From: Opitutaceae bacterium
GTDB lineage: Bacteria > Verrucomicrobiota > Verrucomicrobiia > Opitutales > Opitutaceae
Reading direction: 5' to 3'
Length of the DNA stretch: 39,127 nt
Assembly: GCA_016794625.1 (NCBI GenBank)
Contig: JAEUGY010000043.1
Coordinates: 1-39,127 of the forward strand
Shown here piece by piece: positions 31,699 to 39,127 of the stretch (position 1 is its first letter; each line of letters opens with the position of its first letter). The translations under genes were made by a program, and so were the position numbers. Below the pieces are notes generated by a model, which saw only the letters and a program-made list of their open reading frames with translations, was not told where the DNA came from and did no database searches.

Positions 31699-32997
31699 GT
31701 GAACATCACCCGCCGATCCGCCCTCAAGTCCTCCGCCGTCCTCGCAGCAGGCGCGGCCCTTTCACGCTTCCCAAGTCTCCGCGCTGCCGATGCCGCGGGC
31801 CGCAAGCTGCGCGTCGCCGTCGTTGGGCTCGGGCGCGGGCTGAGCCTGGTGCGGACGCTGCTCACGCTGCCCGATGTCGAGATTGCCTACATCGCGGAGG
31901 TGGATCCCAATCGCCTCGCGGCCGGGGCGAAGACCATCTCCGCCAAGTCGTCGGGCGGCTGCGGGACCGTCACGGATTTCCGCCGCATCCTCGAGGACAA
32001 GACGGTGGATGCGATCTTCATCGCGATGCCGAATTTCTGGCACACGCCTGCCGCACTCCTCGCGATGCAGGCCGGCAAGCACGTGTATGTCGAAAAGCCC
32101 GGCAGCCAGAATCCACACGAGGCCGAGCTGATCGTGGCGGCACAGAAAAAATACGGGCGCGTCGTGCAGATGGGAAATCAGCGCCGCACCTGGATGAAGG
32201 AAGCCATTGAGGCGCTGCACGGGGGCGTGATCGGCCGCACGAGATTTGGTCGCGCCTTCTACTACAACGACACCACCAAGCGCGGAGCCGTCGGGAAAAA
32301 CGCGCGCCGAGCCCCCGCTGATCTCGACTGGAACCTCTGGCAGGGCCCCGTGCCGGATGACGGGCAGCGCGACATGAAGTCCTATGTGCACTACGACTGG
32401 CACTGGCTCTGGCACTGGGGCAATGGCGAACTCGGCAACAACGGCGTCCACTGCCTCGACATCCTGCGCTGGGGCCTGCGGGCAGACTATGCCGAGCGCA
32501 TCACCTACCTCGGCAACCGCTATTGGTTCGAGGACGAACAGGAGACGCCCGATACGGGCACGGCAGTGTATGACTTTGGGGAAAAGGGCGGCTGCGAGTG
32601 GGTGCAGAGCAGTTGCCATCCGCGCCTTGCCGACGCGCCGCGCGCCGAGATCATGTTCTACGGCGAAGGCGGCACGATGGGGATCAACTTCGACCGGGAC
32701 TCGTGGACCCTCTTCGATCCCGCGGGCAAAGAAGTCAGCCGGGGCAGGGGCAAGGGTGGCGGCGATGCCGCACACATCGGCAACTTTCTCGACGCCGTCC
32801 GCGGCAACGCGAGGCTCAACTCACCCATCGAGGAAGGGCAGAAGAGCACGATGATGTGTCACCTCGGCAACATCGCCTACCGCACCAGCACCGTTGTTCG
32901 CTGCGATCCCACGACCGGCAAATTGATCGAAAATCCCGCCGGGGAAAAACTCTGGCAGCGCGAGTCGTATCGCAACGGCTTTGAGCCGAAGATCTGA
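31699..32997 (+). CDS. Tat-exported Gfo/Idh/MocA-family oxidoreductase
   Basis: This 432-aa protein starts at GTG with a twin-arginine signal (NITRRSALKSSAVLAAGAAL, about residues 1-31). The Rossmann fold begins at RVAVVGLGRG. The family EKP motif is Glu132-Lys133-Pro134, and GNGELGNNGVHCLDILRWG is the typical substrate-side His region. Members are NAD(P)-dependent, often binding the cofactor tightly before export, and act on sugars or inositols. It is alone, without a visible sugar operon. Start choice: GTG 31699 is the only option that keeps the RR motif at the N-terminus. Confidence 0.88.
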   Translation: MNITRRSALKSSAVLAAGAALSRFPSLRAADAAGRKLRVAVVGLGRGLSLVRTLLTLPDVEIAYIAEVDPNRLAAGAKTISAKSSGGCGTVTDFRRILEDKTVDAIFIAMPNFWHTPAALLAMQAGKHVYVEKPGSQNPHEAELIVAAQKKYGRVVQMGNQRRTWMKEAIEALHGGVIGRTRFGRAFYYNDTTKRGAVGKNARRAPADLDWNLWQGPVPDDGQRDMKSYVHYDWHWLWHWGNGELGNNGVHCLDILRWGLRADYAERITYLGNRYWFEDEQETPDTGTAVYDFGEKGGCEWVQSSCHPRLADAPRAEIMFYGEGGTMGINFDRDSWTLFDPAGKEVSRGRGKGGGDAAHIGNFLDAVRGNARLNSPIEEGQKSTMMCHLGNIAYRTSTVVRCDPTTGKLIENPAGEKLWQRESYRNGFEPKI

Positions 32998-33191
32998 TCA
33001 CTACCCGGGCGATTTTTGTCCATCCGTAGGGGAATCGACCCCCTTCGATAGACCCCGAGCGCTTCGCTCAACGCATCTTCCGCGCCGGCGACGTCCCGCG
33101 AACGCACCGCGAGGTAAGCCACGAGGCGACCCTACGAGGTTCGCACCACCGTCTCGATCGCCGTCGTGGTTTCCCTGCGCGCGCCGTCGCC
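32998..33191 (-). pseudogene. Remnant of an ECF sigma factor N-terminus
   Basis: Reading the minus strand from about 33170 gives TTAIETVVRTS, a TAG stop (33132-33134), then GRLVAYLAVRSRDVAGAEDALSEAL, ending near 33065. This resembles the N-terminus of YCII-associated ECF sigma factors, which usually read TSYGRL there. The TAG replaces one Tyr codon. Beyond the Leu it runs into a repeat fragment (GGAATCGACCCCC near 33031), so the rest of the gene is lost. It directly follows the YCII gene on the same strand, the usual arrangement. Confidence 0.6.
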
Positions 33192-33548
33192 TTACTTCAT
33201 CGGCGGCAAGACCGGCCGCACCTCGACCAAGCCGGCGCTCGCCGCCGGACTCCGCGCCGCCCAATGGAGTGCCGTGTCGAGGTCCGGCACGTTGATCACG
33301 AAGAAGCCCCCGAGCTGCTCCTTTGTGTCGGCAAAGGGACCGTCCTGCACGTGCCGCTGCCCGTCGCGGATGCTCACCGTCGTGGCCGTGTGCGGCGGTT
33401 GCAGCCCCGCTCCGCTGACAACAATGCCGGCCTTCTCGACCGCCTCCACATAGGCGCCCCAAGCGCCCCAATACGCCCCGCTCAAAACGGGATCGTTGGC
33501 CTTCGCCGCTTCCGACTCGGTTTCACAAAACAAAAGCATGTATTCCAT
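33192..33548 (-). CDS. YCII-family (DGPF) protein
   Basis: The 118-aa product has the core RHVQDGPFADTKEQLGGFFVI, the DGPF signature of YCII-related proteins, and begins MEYMLLFCETESEA. These dimeric alpha/beta proteins occur beside ECF sigma factors, which fits the remnant immediately downstream. The biochemical role is unclear. Without an intact sigma factor it may be a leftover gene. Confidence 0.8.
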   Translation of the reverse strand: MEYMLLFCETESEAAKANDPVLSGAYWGAWGAYVEAVEKAGIVVSGAGLQPPHTATTVSIRDGQRHVQDGPFADTKEQLGGFFVINVPDLDTALHWAARSPAASAGLVEVRPVLPPMK

Positions 33549-34148
33549 AAAGGTGATTAGCTTCTAGACGTGATGGTTTCTTGATTGGAAAAGTTTGGTG
33601 TCGCCGGCCCCGCCATCGCGTGGGTTCGTGGAAAACGAAGTCCATCGCGCCGCCGTTGCCAATCGGGATTATATGCCGCGAACCGGGTAAGCCGGCCGCA
33701 CTTCGACCGCACCCGACGCCGTATTCGGCGCCTTGGCAGAAGCCCCGGCCTTCCGCGTGAGCTGGCCTCCGCGCACCTGCGCCGTCTGCGTCTGGGCTCC
33801 GGGGTGCAGCGCCGCCCTTCGCAGCCCTGCGTTGAGATGATTTCCGATGGATTTCATGATTTGCTTTGATCGATTTTGGTTCAGGTTTGGGCTCGGAGAC
33901 AGTCCGCGCCGTCAACCCGATGACGACCCACCCCCCACCGTTTCGACATGGCCGGTCATCTTTTTCAGTCCGGCCGTTGTCATTGCTCCCACCCGCGGCA
34001 AAACCTGCGGTGGTGCGGCCCCGACCCACGGGGTCAGCCGCCCTACCCATAGACCACACACATGAGGGGCTGATTCCGTCGACCGAGCCCCGGGTCCGGT
34101 TTTAGATCCATTTCAAATTCAGACCGGGCCATCGACCTCCTCTCAACC
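33549..34148. other. 600-bp stretch with a possible YCII remnant and a short repeat
   Basis: No intact gene. On the minus strand, SGAVEVRPAYP near 33675-33715 resembles the C-terminal end of the neighbouring YCII protein (GLVEVRPVLP), which suggests a second decayed copy. A shortened C-type end lies at 34054-34075 (CCACACACATGAGGGGCTGA), followed by the repeat phrase near 34066-34090. The rest shows nothing clear. Confidence 0.45.
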
Positions 34149-35333
34149 ATGATCCCATCGCTGAAAGCCGCTCGTCCTTCGTTTCCCATCCTCGTGCTTC
34201 TGCTGGGGCTTTTGCTCGTGGGCGCTTTCGCTCCCAATTCCCTGGCCGACGCCCCTCGGCCCACCGTGCTCTCGTTCCACGAGCGTTTCATCGCGATTGA
34301 TGGGGCTTGTGGCTGGCCCAATCTGAGCCTGTTGCCAAACGGTCGGATCGCTGCGCTGATTTGGCCGCACGCCAATCATGGTGCGACCGAGGGTTCAGCC
34401 GAATGTTGGGTGAGCGACGATGGTGGCCAGACTTGGCGCAAAGCCGGCATCCCGGTGCCACATACTCCGGGCCACAATCGAATGAATGTGGCTGCCGGTC
34501 CGATCGACGGACGGCTCATCGCTCTCGTTGGAGGTTGGAACATGCGCCGACCGTACACGCCGGGTCGCAGCGAGGGGCCTTACAAGCCGCCAGGATCGAC
34601 CACCATCACGGCCATCCCCAGCGTTTCAGCCGACGGAGGCGAGACGTGGACCCCGTGGCCCGAGCCCGACCTGCCTGCGCGCCCCGCTGGCCGGGCATTG
34701 GTGCCGTACGGACGAATCGCCCAGCTGGCGGACGGCTCGCTCGGCGTCTGCCTGTACGGCGACGGAGTCTTCTTTTTCACCAGCACGGACGGCGGTGCCT
34801 CGTGGTCGCGGCAGGGTACGATTGTCGCTGCGCCACGGACGCACAATGAGACAACCTGGGTCCGGTTGGACAATGGCGATCTCTTCGCGGCGGTGCGGAC
34901 CTATGGCGACCAGTGCCTGGAGGGTTTTCGCTCGAACGACGGCGGCCGCACCTGGCAGTTCGAACGGGCCCTGACGATGCCGCTCCAGCTGCCGGGCGAC
35001 CTGTTGAAGTTACCCGACGGCCGTGTGCTTTTGTCCTACGGTGCAAGGAATCGTGGACTGTACGGAATCTGGGTGCGTATGGGCGATCCGGAGCTGAAAG
35101 CCTGGTCCGCTCCGATGTTACTCGTGGACTTCGAAGGTTCTTCGGAATTTCAGCAAAGCCCCGTCCCATCCAGTGATGGCGGCTATCCGTCAACCGTGCA
35201 ATTGGCGGATGGCACGTTCGTGACGGCGTATTACAGCCGTGGCGTACCCCAGCATCAGCGGTACCATGTCGGCGTGGTCCGCTGGAAACTGCGTCCCAAT
35301 GGCCTGCCCATCCTCACGCGTCCCGCGCAGTAA
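34149..35333 (+). CDS. Secreted sialidase-like BNR protein
   Basis: This 394-aa protein has a signal peptide (about residues 1-33, core ILVLLLGLLLVGAF). Four Asp-box repeats (S-x-D-G-G-x-T/S-W) are visible: SDDGGQTW, SADGGETW, STDGGASW and SNDGGRTW, as in six-bladed sialidases and exo-alpha-sialidases. An FRIP/YRIP motif is not obvious, so true sialidase activity is uncertain; other BNR proteins are possible. It stands alone in this region; the SASA esterase at 21 kb has a related possible substrate, but the two are far apart. Confidence 0.8.
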   Translation: MIPSLKAARPSFPILVLLLGLLLVGAFAPNSLADAPRPTVLSFHERFIAIDGACGWPNLSLLPNGRIAALIWPHANHGATEGSAECWVSDDGGQTWRKAGIPVPHTPGHNRMNVAAGPIDGRLIALVGGWNMRRPYTPGRSEGPYKPPGSTTITAIPSVSADGGETWTPWPEPDLPARPAGRALVPYGRIAQLADGSLGVCLYGDGVFFFTSTDGGASWSRQGTIVAAPRTHNETTWVRLDNGDLFAAVRTYGDQCLEGFRSNDGGRTWQFERALTMPLQLPGDLLKLPDGRVLLSYGARNRGLYGIWVRMGDPELKAWSAPMLLVDFEGSSEFQQSPVPSSDGGYPSTVQLADGTFVTAYYSRGVPQHQRYHVGVVRWKLRPNGLPILTRPAQ

Positions 35334-35757
35334 AATTGCCGGGGCTGACAGCCTCGTCGCTGTCCACAGGTTCGGACGTGTTTAGCCGGTTTGGAGTGTA
35401 TTCAGGTTAGGTTTGTCCCTCCAGGTTCGCCGCCAAGGGATTTCTGCGACAAGCTGTCGCAGAAATTCGAGCCGCTCACCTTCACCCCACTTGGCCACCG
35501 GCAGTGCCCAGTGAATCGACCAACGGCGTCAGCCCCGAATGGCTGTTGTCGATGATGAAGTGAGGTGGTCGAAGTCACACGTTTCGTTCGAAATCAAGCG
35601 CTTGTGATGCCGCACTCTTGGCGATGCATTGGGGATCTCTTAGGAGCAAGGAAAGCGACCACAGCCATTGGGTACTGACCCCCCTCGATCGGCCTCCGTG
35701 ACAGAACGGCGGATGACAGTTGCATGCGTGAGGCTCAAGCCTCCACGCTCGTGGGCG
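35334..35757. repeat. Intergenic repeats: E copy 2 and C copy 4 (reverse orientation)
   Basis: No gene. E copy 2 runs from 35364 to 35429 (CCACAGGTTCGGACG start). C copy 4 spans about 35527-35680 in reverse orientation: its left end reads CGTCAGCCCCGAATGGCTGT and its right end ACAGCCATTGGGTACTGACC. AATGGCTGT pairs perfectly with ACAGCCATT although both differ from the other copies. The repeat phrase GACCCCCCTCGATCGGCCTCC follows, ending near 35697. Confidence 0.7.
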
Positions 35758-36693
35758 ATGCCGTTGCCCTGGCTCTTCCGCGTCTCTTTGTTTCTGCTCG
35801 CCGCACCGTGGATGGTCTTGGCTCAGGTCGCGCCTTTGACGCAGGACAATCTGGTCCGTGCGTATGAAGCGAAAGGGAAACCGGCAACCGAGCTCCTGAA
35901 ACTCGATTCTGGTCGCAGCGCGATGATGCGGGTGACCCGAAGGTACATCCTCGAATTGAAGCCAGATTATTCCATGATCTGGATTCAGACGGATGATGTC
36001 ACTTCGCCTCTGGTAAAAACCGGTGCCTGGGTCTTCCAGAGAGGCAAGCTCATCTTGTACTGGCTTAACCCCCGCGGAGATCAGGGCAGGGCCCACGTGC
36101 TCGCCGTCGAGCCGATCGAAGGTGGATTCCGGTTCAAGCTGGAGCGGCAAACATTCGAGTACCTGCGATCCAGCGAGCCCCTGCCCGAGAACCTGTACGA
36201 GACCGGGCTGGTCCTAAGCTCGCTGGAGCGCCTTCAGGTCCTCGCCGGCCAGATGACACGCGAGGTGACATTCGTGGGCGCCGCCACGCGAGAGGAGCTC
36301 GAGGCCGAGTACCGTTCCGCGTATTTGGGCAACGACATCGCGCGACTGATGGCCCTGACGTACCCCGCGTGGAAAGGGAAGGACCCGAACTATCTGGATG
36401 CGTTGTACGAGCATCACATGACCTCGCTCCTCTTCCCCGGCAAGGTGGTGGGCTTCGACACCTCCACGCCCGAGCAAAACTTGGAGAAGGCAGCGCTGTT
36501 CCGTAATCTCGGGAGCGGCTTTCCGAAGAGCTTTACCTGGGAGGGTACGCTCGGCCCAAAAAAGCAGTCGCCGGGTCAGAAGGGCGTTTGGTTTCCAGGC
36601 GGAAACTTTTACGGCACCACGCCCGATGGACGATGGGCGCTCCTCCCGAGGGCGTTTTCGAAAGGGGAGTTGAGGGAGCTTGAGAAACCGTGA
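35758..36693 (+). CDS. Secreted hypothetical protein, 311 aa
   Basis: ATG 35758 is chosen because it starts a good signal peptide (MPLPWLFRVSLFLLAAPWMVLA, cleavage before QVAP); a frame from 35668 would run through the repeat. The mature protein has a beta-rich first half (YILELKPDYSMIWIQTDDV) and a more helical second half (NDIARLMALTYPAWKGKDPNY). No cysteine pairs or known motif stand out. I do not recognise the family. It is alone between repeats. Confidence 0.65.
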   Translation: MPLPWLFRVSLFLLAAPWMVLAQVAPLTQDNLVRAYEAKGKPATELLKLDSGRSAMMRVTRRYILELKPDYSMIWIQTDDVTSPLVKTGAWVFQRGKLILYWLNPRGDQGRAHVLAVEPIEGGFRFKLERQTFEYLRSSEPLPENLYETGLVLSSLERLQVLAGQMTREVTFVGAATREELEAEYRSAYLGNDIARLMALTYPAWKGKDPNYLDALYEHHMTSLLFPGKVVGFDTSTPEQNLEKAALFRNLGSGFPKSFTWEGTLGPKKQSPGQKGVWFPGGNFYGTTPDGRWALLPRAFSKGELRELEKP

Positions 36694-36861
36694 TACGGTG
36701 GAATTCGACTGACCCACCGACCACAAACAAAGGGTGCCGATCCCGTCGATCGACCTCCCAATTTTTGATGGCGATCAGGTGCCACTTTGGCGTTTAACCG
36801 GGATTGTTTTCTAGCGCGAAGTGCGGCCAATTTCGAGCGTCGTCGCGTCCAAGATATTTGG
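36694..36861. repeat. Right half of a C-type repeat
   Basis: CCACAAACAAAGGGTGCCGA (from 36721) matches the right end of repeat C, followed by the phrase CGTCGATCGACCTCC (to 36758). No left end is present in the coding region before it. Confidence 0.5.
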
Positions 36862-37368
36862 CTACTCGGAGAGATCAAGTTGCCCGAACGCTTGGTGCCA
36901 CGGGGTCGAGAGCTTAACGAACTGAAAGCGTGGATTCTCCTTCGATTTCAGAAGCCGATAGACCTTCTCACACTCGCCGTCTGCCGTGAGGTAGTGGGTG
37001 ACATCGGGCGTCACATCGGCCTGCGCAAACATCTTGGAATCGTTGGGGATGACCACTCGTTGCGTGATTTGTTCAGGCATGCTTCCCCGCGCCTGAAGGA
37101 CTGCACGGGTAAACTCACCGGCTCGTTGGGCGTGGTCCACATTGAAGGGTAGCACGCGAAAATACCGCAACGGGAGGTTGGAGATGGCGTCGCGCACGGA
37201 GTATTCCGCCAGCGCGATGGTCGAGACGTAGAGCGTGTGTCCGCCTTCAACCAGATACTTCAGGTAGGCGTGGGCCGCTGTGTGCAGTGGATCGTCCGAT
37301 TTGGCCCATCGGATGAAATAGCTCGTGTCGCAAAGCACTCCATGGGCCGTCGCGGGAGCTCTAGGCAT
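36862..37368 (-). CDS. PIN-like protein paired with a 258-aa unknown protein
   Basis: The 168-aa product has PIN acidic residues Asp14 (VLCDTSYFIR), Glu55 (ALAEYSV), Asp110, Asp118 (MFAQADVTPD) and Asp130. It differs from VapC toxins in its long insert (RGSMPEQITQRVVIPNDSKM). Its start overlaps the end of the upstream gene by 8 bp, so the two are translated together. A toxin role with the 258-aa protein as partner is likely, though the partner is not a known antitoxin type. Confidence 0.75.
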   Translation of the reverse strand: MPRAPATAHGVLCDTSYFIRWAKSDDPLHTAAHAYLKYLVEGGHTLYVSTIALAEYSVRDAISNLPLRYFRVLPFNVDHAQRAGEFTRAVLQARGSMPEQITQRVVIPNDSKMFAQADVTPDVTHYLTADGECEKVYRLLKSKENPRFQFVKLSTPWHQAFGQLDLSE

Positions 37369-38137
37369 GGATGCCTCCGCGCAGTTCGTTCAGCCAGGCA
37401 TCGGCGTCCGCCACTTCGGCCCAAGCAGGGGCCGCGCGTTTGAGCAGGCCGTCCAAATACGATTGGGAATAGGCGGTGTCCTGCTCCAAGAGCTCGATGA
37501 AGCGGAGCGAGTTCGAATCCATCTCGAAGGTCTTTAGATTTTGACGACCGGCGACGCGCACCCCGAATTTCTTGTAGAGCAGGTTTTTCTCGCCCTGCTT
37601 CAGGTAGTCCTTGTCCACCGCGATGCGCAGCGTACCGTACTCTTTGGTATCGAGGTGGATGTTGGGATTGTTTTTCCCGCCAGCGTTGGTGAGTTCACCG
37701 TAGAGGTAAAACTCCGCTTCGACCCAGATCCGTTCATCGCGCTCGTAGTGTGTCGTGCGGTCTATCCGCAGGCTCTGCTGGTTGGCTCGCAGCGTAACGA
37801 CGTAATCCTTCTCGCGGGCGATACGTTGCAGCGACTCGACCGCTGCCGCCGTGCGCTCGTGGAGAAAGTTGATATGTCCTTCGGTGCCGACCTGGGCGAT
37901 GACCGCGCCAAAGCCGATAACCGTCTGCATCAGCGTGCGAAAACGATGCCGCACAGAGCCTTCGCTGATCTCGTAGCTGATGATCGGGCGCTGCGAACGT
38001 TTCTCGGTCGGGAAGAGCAAGTCGCCGGCTTCGCCGAGGATCGTCCGGATCTCGTCGATGTCCACGAGCGCAGGAGTGAGCTTCTGGGCACCCACCCTCC
38101 CCTCTACATGGATTTCTATTTCTCCGAGCACGTTCAT
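37361..38137 (-). CDS. Unknown 258-aa protein, partner of the PIN-like gene
   Basis: The protein has a start MNVLGEIEIHVEGRVGAQKLTPALVDIDEI and a middle with ISYEISEGSVRHRF, a segment LTNAGGKNNPNIHLDTKEYG, and an end DADAWLNELRGG. I believe I have seen similar proteins beside PIN-like genes in other bacteria, but I cannot verify this and know of no function. No DNA-binding motif is visible. It ends inside the PIN start, so it is made before the PIN protein, as for antitoxins. It may neutralise the PIN protein, but an independent effector is equally possible. Confidence 0.65.
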   Translation of the reverse strand: MNVLGEIEIHVEGRVGAQKLTPALVDIDEIRTILGEAGDLLFPTEKRSQRPIISYEISEGSVRHRFRTLMQTVIGFGAVIAQVGTEGHINFLHERTAAAVESLQRIAREKDYVVTLRANQQSLRIDRTTHYERDERIWVEAEFYLYGELTNAGGKNNPNIHLDTKEYGTLRIAVDKDYLKQGEKNLLYKKFGVRVAGRQNLKTFEMDSNSLRFIELLEQDTAYSQSYLDGLLKRAAPAWAEVADADAWLNELRGGIHA

Positions 38138-38182
38138 GAGTCAATTAAGCTAAAGAGAGTGACCAGAATGCCAAGGGGTTAA

Positions 38183-38305
38183 TCAAGCGGTAGTGAGTTC
38201 GGTGACGAGGGCGGCGAGGAGATTTGAGGATGTGGCGCGCCCGGCGGAGAACTGCGTTTTCAAGTCGTCCACCAAGGCCATCCGCTGCCCCATTTTGGCC
38301 ACGAT
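38183..38305 (-). pseudogene. C-terminal remnant of HsdS (type I restriction specificity subunit)
   Basis: The minus strand encodes about 40 residues ending at a TGA (38183-38185). They read IVAKMGQRMALVDDLKTQF, then SAGRATSSNLLAALVTELTTA. This matches the coiled-coil tail typical of HsdS proteins (IVAKVDELMALVDQLE-type). Upstream it is cut at the left end of repeat C copy 3 (38312), so the rest of hsdS is missing. No hsdM or hsdR is visible. Confidence 0.65.
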
Positions 38306-38311
38306 CCATGC

Positions 38312-38469
38312 GGTCAGCCCCTAATGTTTGTGGCCAGTGACCTTTGCTTCGGAAGGATGCCGACAAAAACGACGAGAAATTCGGTACAACAACCATTGAA
38401 TTTCGAATCCGAAAAGCAGCGTTTTGTGCATCTGTTCAATCCATTGACCACAAGCATTAGGGGCTGACC
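38312..38469 (+). repeat. Repeat C, copy 3: 158-bp element with 22-bp terminal inverted repeats
   Basis: The left end (38312-38333, beginning GGTCAGCCCCTAATG) and right end (38448-38469) are inverted repeats of 22 bp with one mismatch. The element lies exactly between the HsdS remnant and the truncated IstA. No target duplication is obvious. Length equals copy C2. Confidence 0.85.
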
Positions 38470-39127
38470 CCTTCAAGAGATTTGCCGCAAACAGCGTACC
38501 GACCTGCTGGCGCACCGTCCCATGAATGCGGGTGTCGGCAACCGTGCGCTCCCACTCCGACAAGAACTGGTTTTGATCGGCCAGGGAACGAAACGTACGC
38601 CCCTTCAGAGCATTGTTTTGTGCGAACTTGACGCCTGCTTCGACCTTGCCCTTGTGCTCGGGCCGTGCCGGCTGGGTCGGCAGTACGACGGTCCCGTAGT
38701 GCCGGGCAAACTCAGCCATCTTCGGATTGAGCGATGGATCGAACCAGTCGGCTTCGAGGACCGCCGCCTTCAGATTGTCTACGACGGTGGTGCGCGAGAC
38801 TCCGCCAAAGTGTCGGTAGGCGTTCTCACAACAGCGAATGAACGTCTCGGTATCTTGCCGCCAGACCGCCTCGCTGTAGCCCTTGCGCGAATGACTGAGC
38901 ACGGCACGAAACAGGTGAGGGCGCCGACGTTTGCCCTGCTCATCGATGACCGGAGCGCCCTGGCCAAAATCCACCTGCATCTCTTCGCCGGGCGCGCACT
39001 CGATGCGACGATGCGGCAACTCCAGCTGTTGGGCCAGGCCATGGACGCAACGTTTGACCGATTGGTAACTCCCAGTGAATCCGTGATCGCTCACCAAGTC
39101 CTGGTGGATGCGCTTGGCAGAAAGCCC
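38321..39127 (-). pseudogene. istA: IS21-family transposase IstA, truncated at 3', 5' end beyond window
   Basis: The frame is open to the right edge (LSAKRIHQDLVSDHGFTGSYQSVKR), so the M at 39097 is not the start. The DDE integrase core is visible: MQVDFGQG, then TVVDNLKAAVLE, then EHKGKVEAGVKF. IstA homology ends at about 38480 (RQQVGTLFA), after which the frame runs into repeat C and stops at 38321. IstB is absent. A full IstA is about 400-500 aa, and its C-terminal part is lost here, so this copy cannot be functional unless supplied in trans. Confidence 0.8.

Noticed and set aside
31762..32775. 337-aa minus-strand frame opposite the Gfo/Idh/MocA gene
   Set aside because: Antisense shadow; the plus frame has a Tat signal and EKP motif.
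1..39127. CRISPR array or rRNA operon
   Set aside because: No regularly spaced short direct repeats with unique spacers and no rRNA-like sequence were seen; the repeats present are dispersed. The only tRNA-like sequence is the 3' fragment at 15684.

Overview
The window looks like high-GC chromosomal DNA of a verrucomicrobium, probably Opitutaceae-like. This rests on general character only: few Shine-Dalgarno sites, a Tat-exported Gfo/Idh/MocA oxidoreductase, secreted esterase/sialidase genes, and many small dispersed repeats. No taxonomic marker gene is present, so the assignment is an inference.

Region 1 (1 to about 15,706) is the right part of an integrated conjugative element. In order it has the C-terminal helicase half of a MobF-type relaxase, a small unknown gene, a VirD4-type coupling protein, a short Clp-D2-like AAA+ ATPase, a divergent XRE/AraC regulator pair, and a P-type (Trb) type IV secretion operon. 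The operon order is C, D, E, a lipoprotein, J, K-like, L, F, G, I, a lipoprotein, then small genes. Apart from the extra lipoprotein after E, this follows the Agrobacterium Ti trb order, but no TrbB/VirB11 ATPase is visible. Three copies of a GTGCG-N6-CGCAC palindrome lie between the two regulators. The element ends with a strong terminator, then a 23-bp match to the 3' end of a tRNA-Glu gene, read here as the right attachment site.

Region 2 (about 15.7-23.3 kb) starts with a hairpin-rich junction. It continues with a LysR regulator divergent from dabB-dabA (a DAB-type inorganic-carbon uptake system with all four zinc ligands visible), a convergent secreted SGNH/SASA esterase, and a ParD-like/zeta-like toxin-antitoxin pair whose toxin has Arg in place of the P-loop Lys.

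Region 3 (about 23.3-39.1 kb) is an accessory or decaying region. Single genes or gene pairs are separated by several families of non-coding repeats. The cargo is an 825-aa fusion of a cysteine desulfurase with a PaaK/CapK-like adenylating enzyme, an AbrB/PIN pair, a CocE/NonD hydrolase, an AbiEi antitoxin with a wrecked AbiEii partner, a Gfo/Idh/MocA protein, a YCII-family protein with an ECF sigma remnant, a sialidase-like protein, a secreted unknown, a PIN-like protein paired with a 258-aa unknown, an HsdS remnant and a truncated IS21 IstA. The repeats comprise a 158-bp terminal-inverted-repeat element (four copies), a 368-bp pair, a double-hairpin REP-like element, and short shared modules. 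Apart from one copy of family A just outside the attachment site, I saw none in regions 1 and 2.
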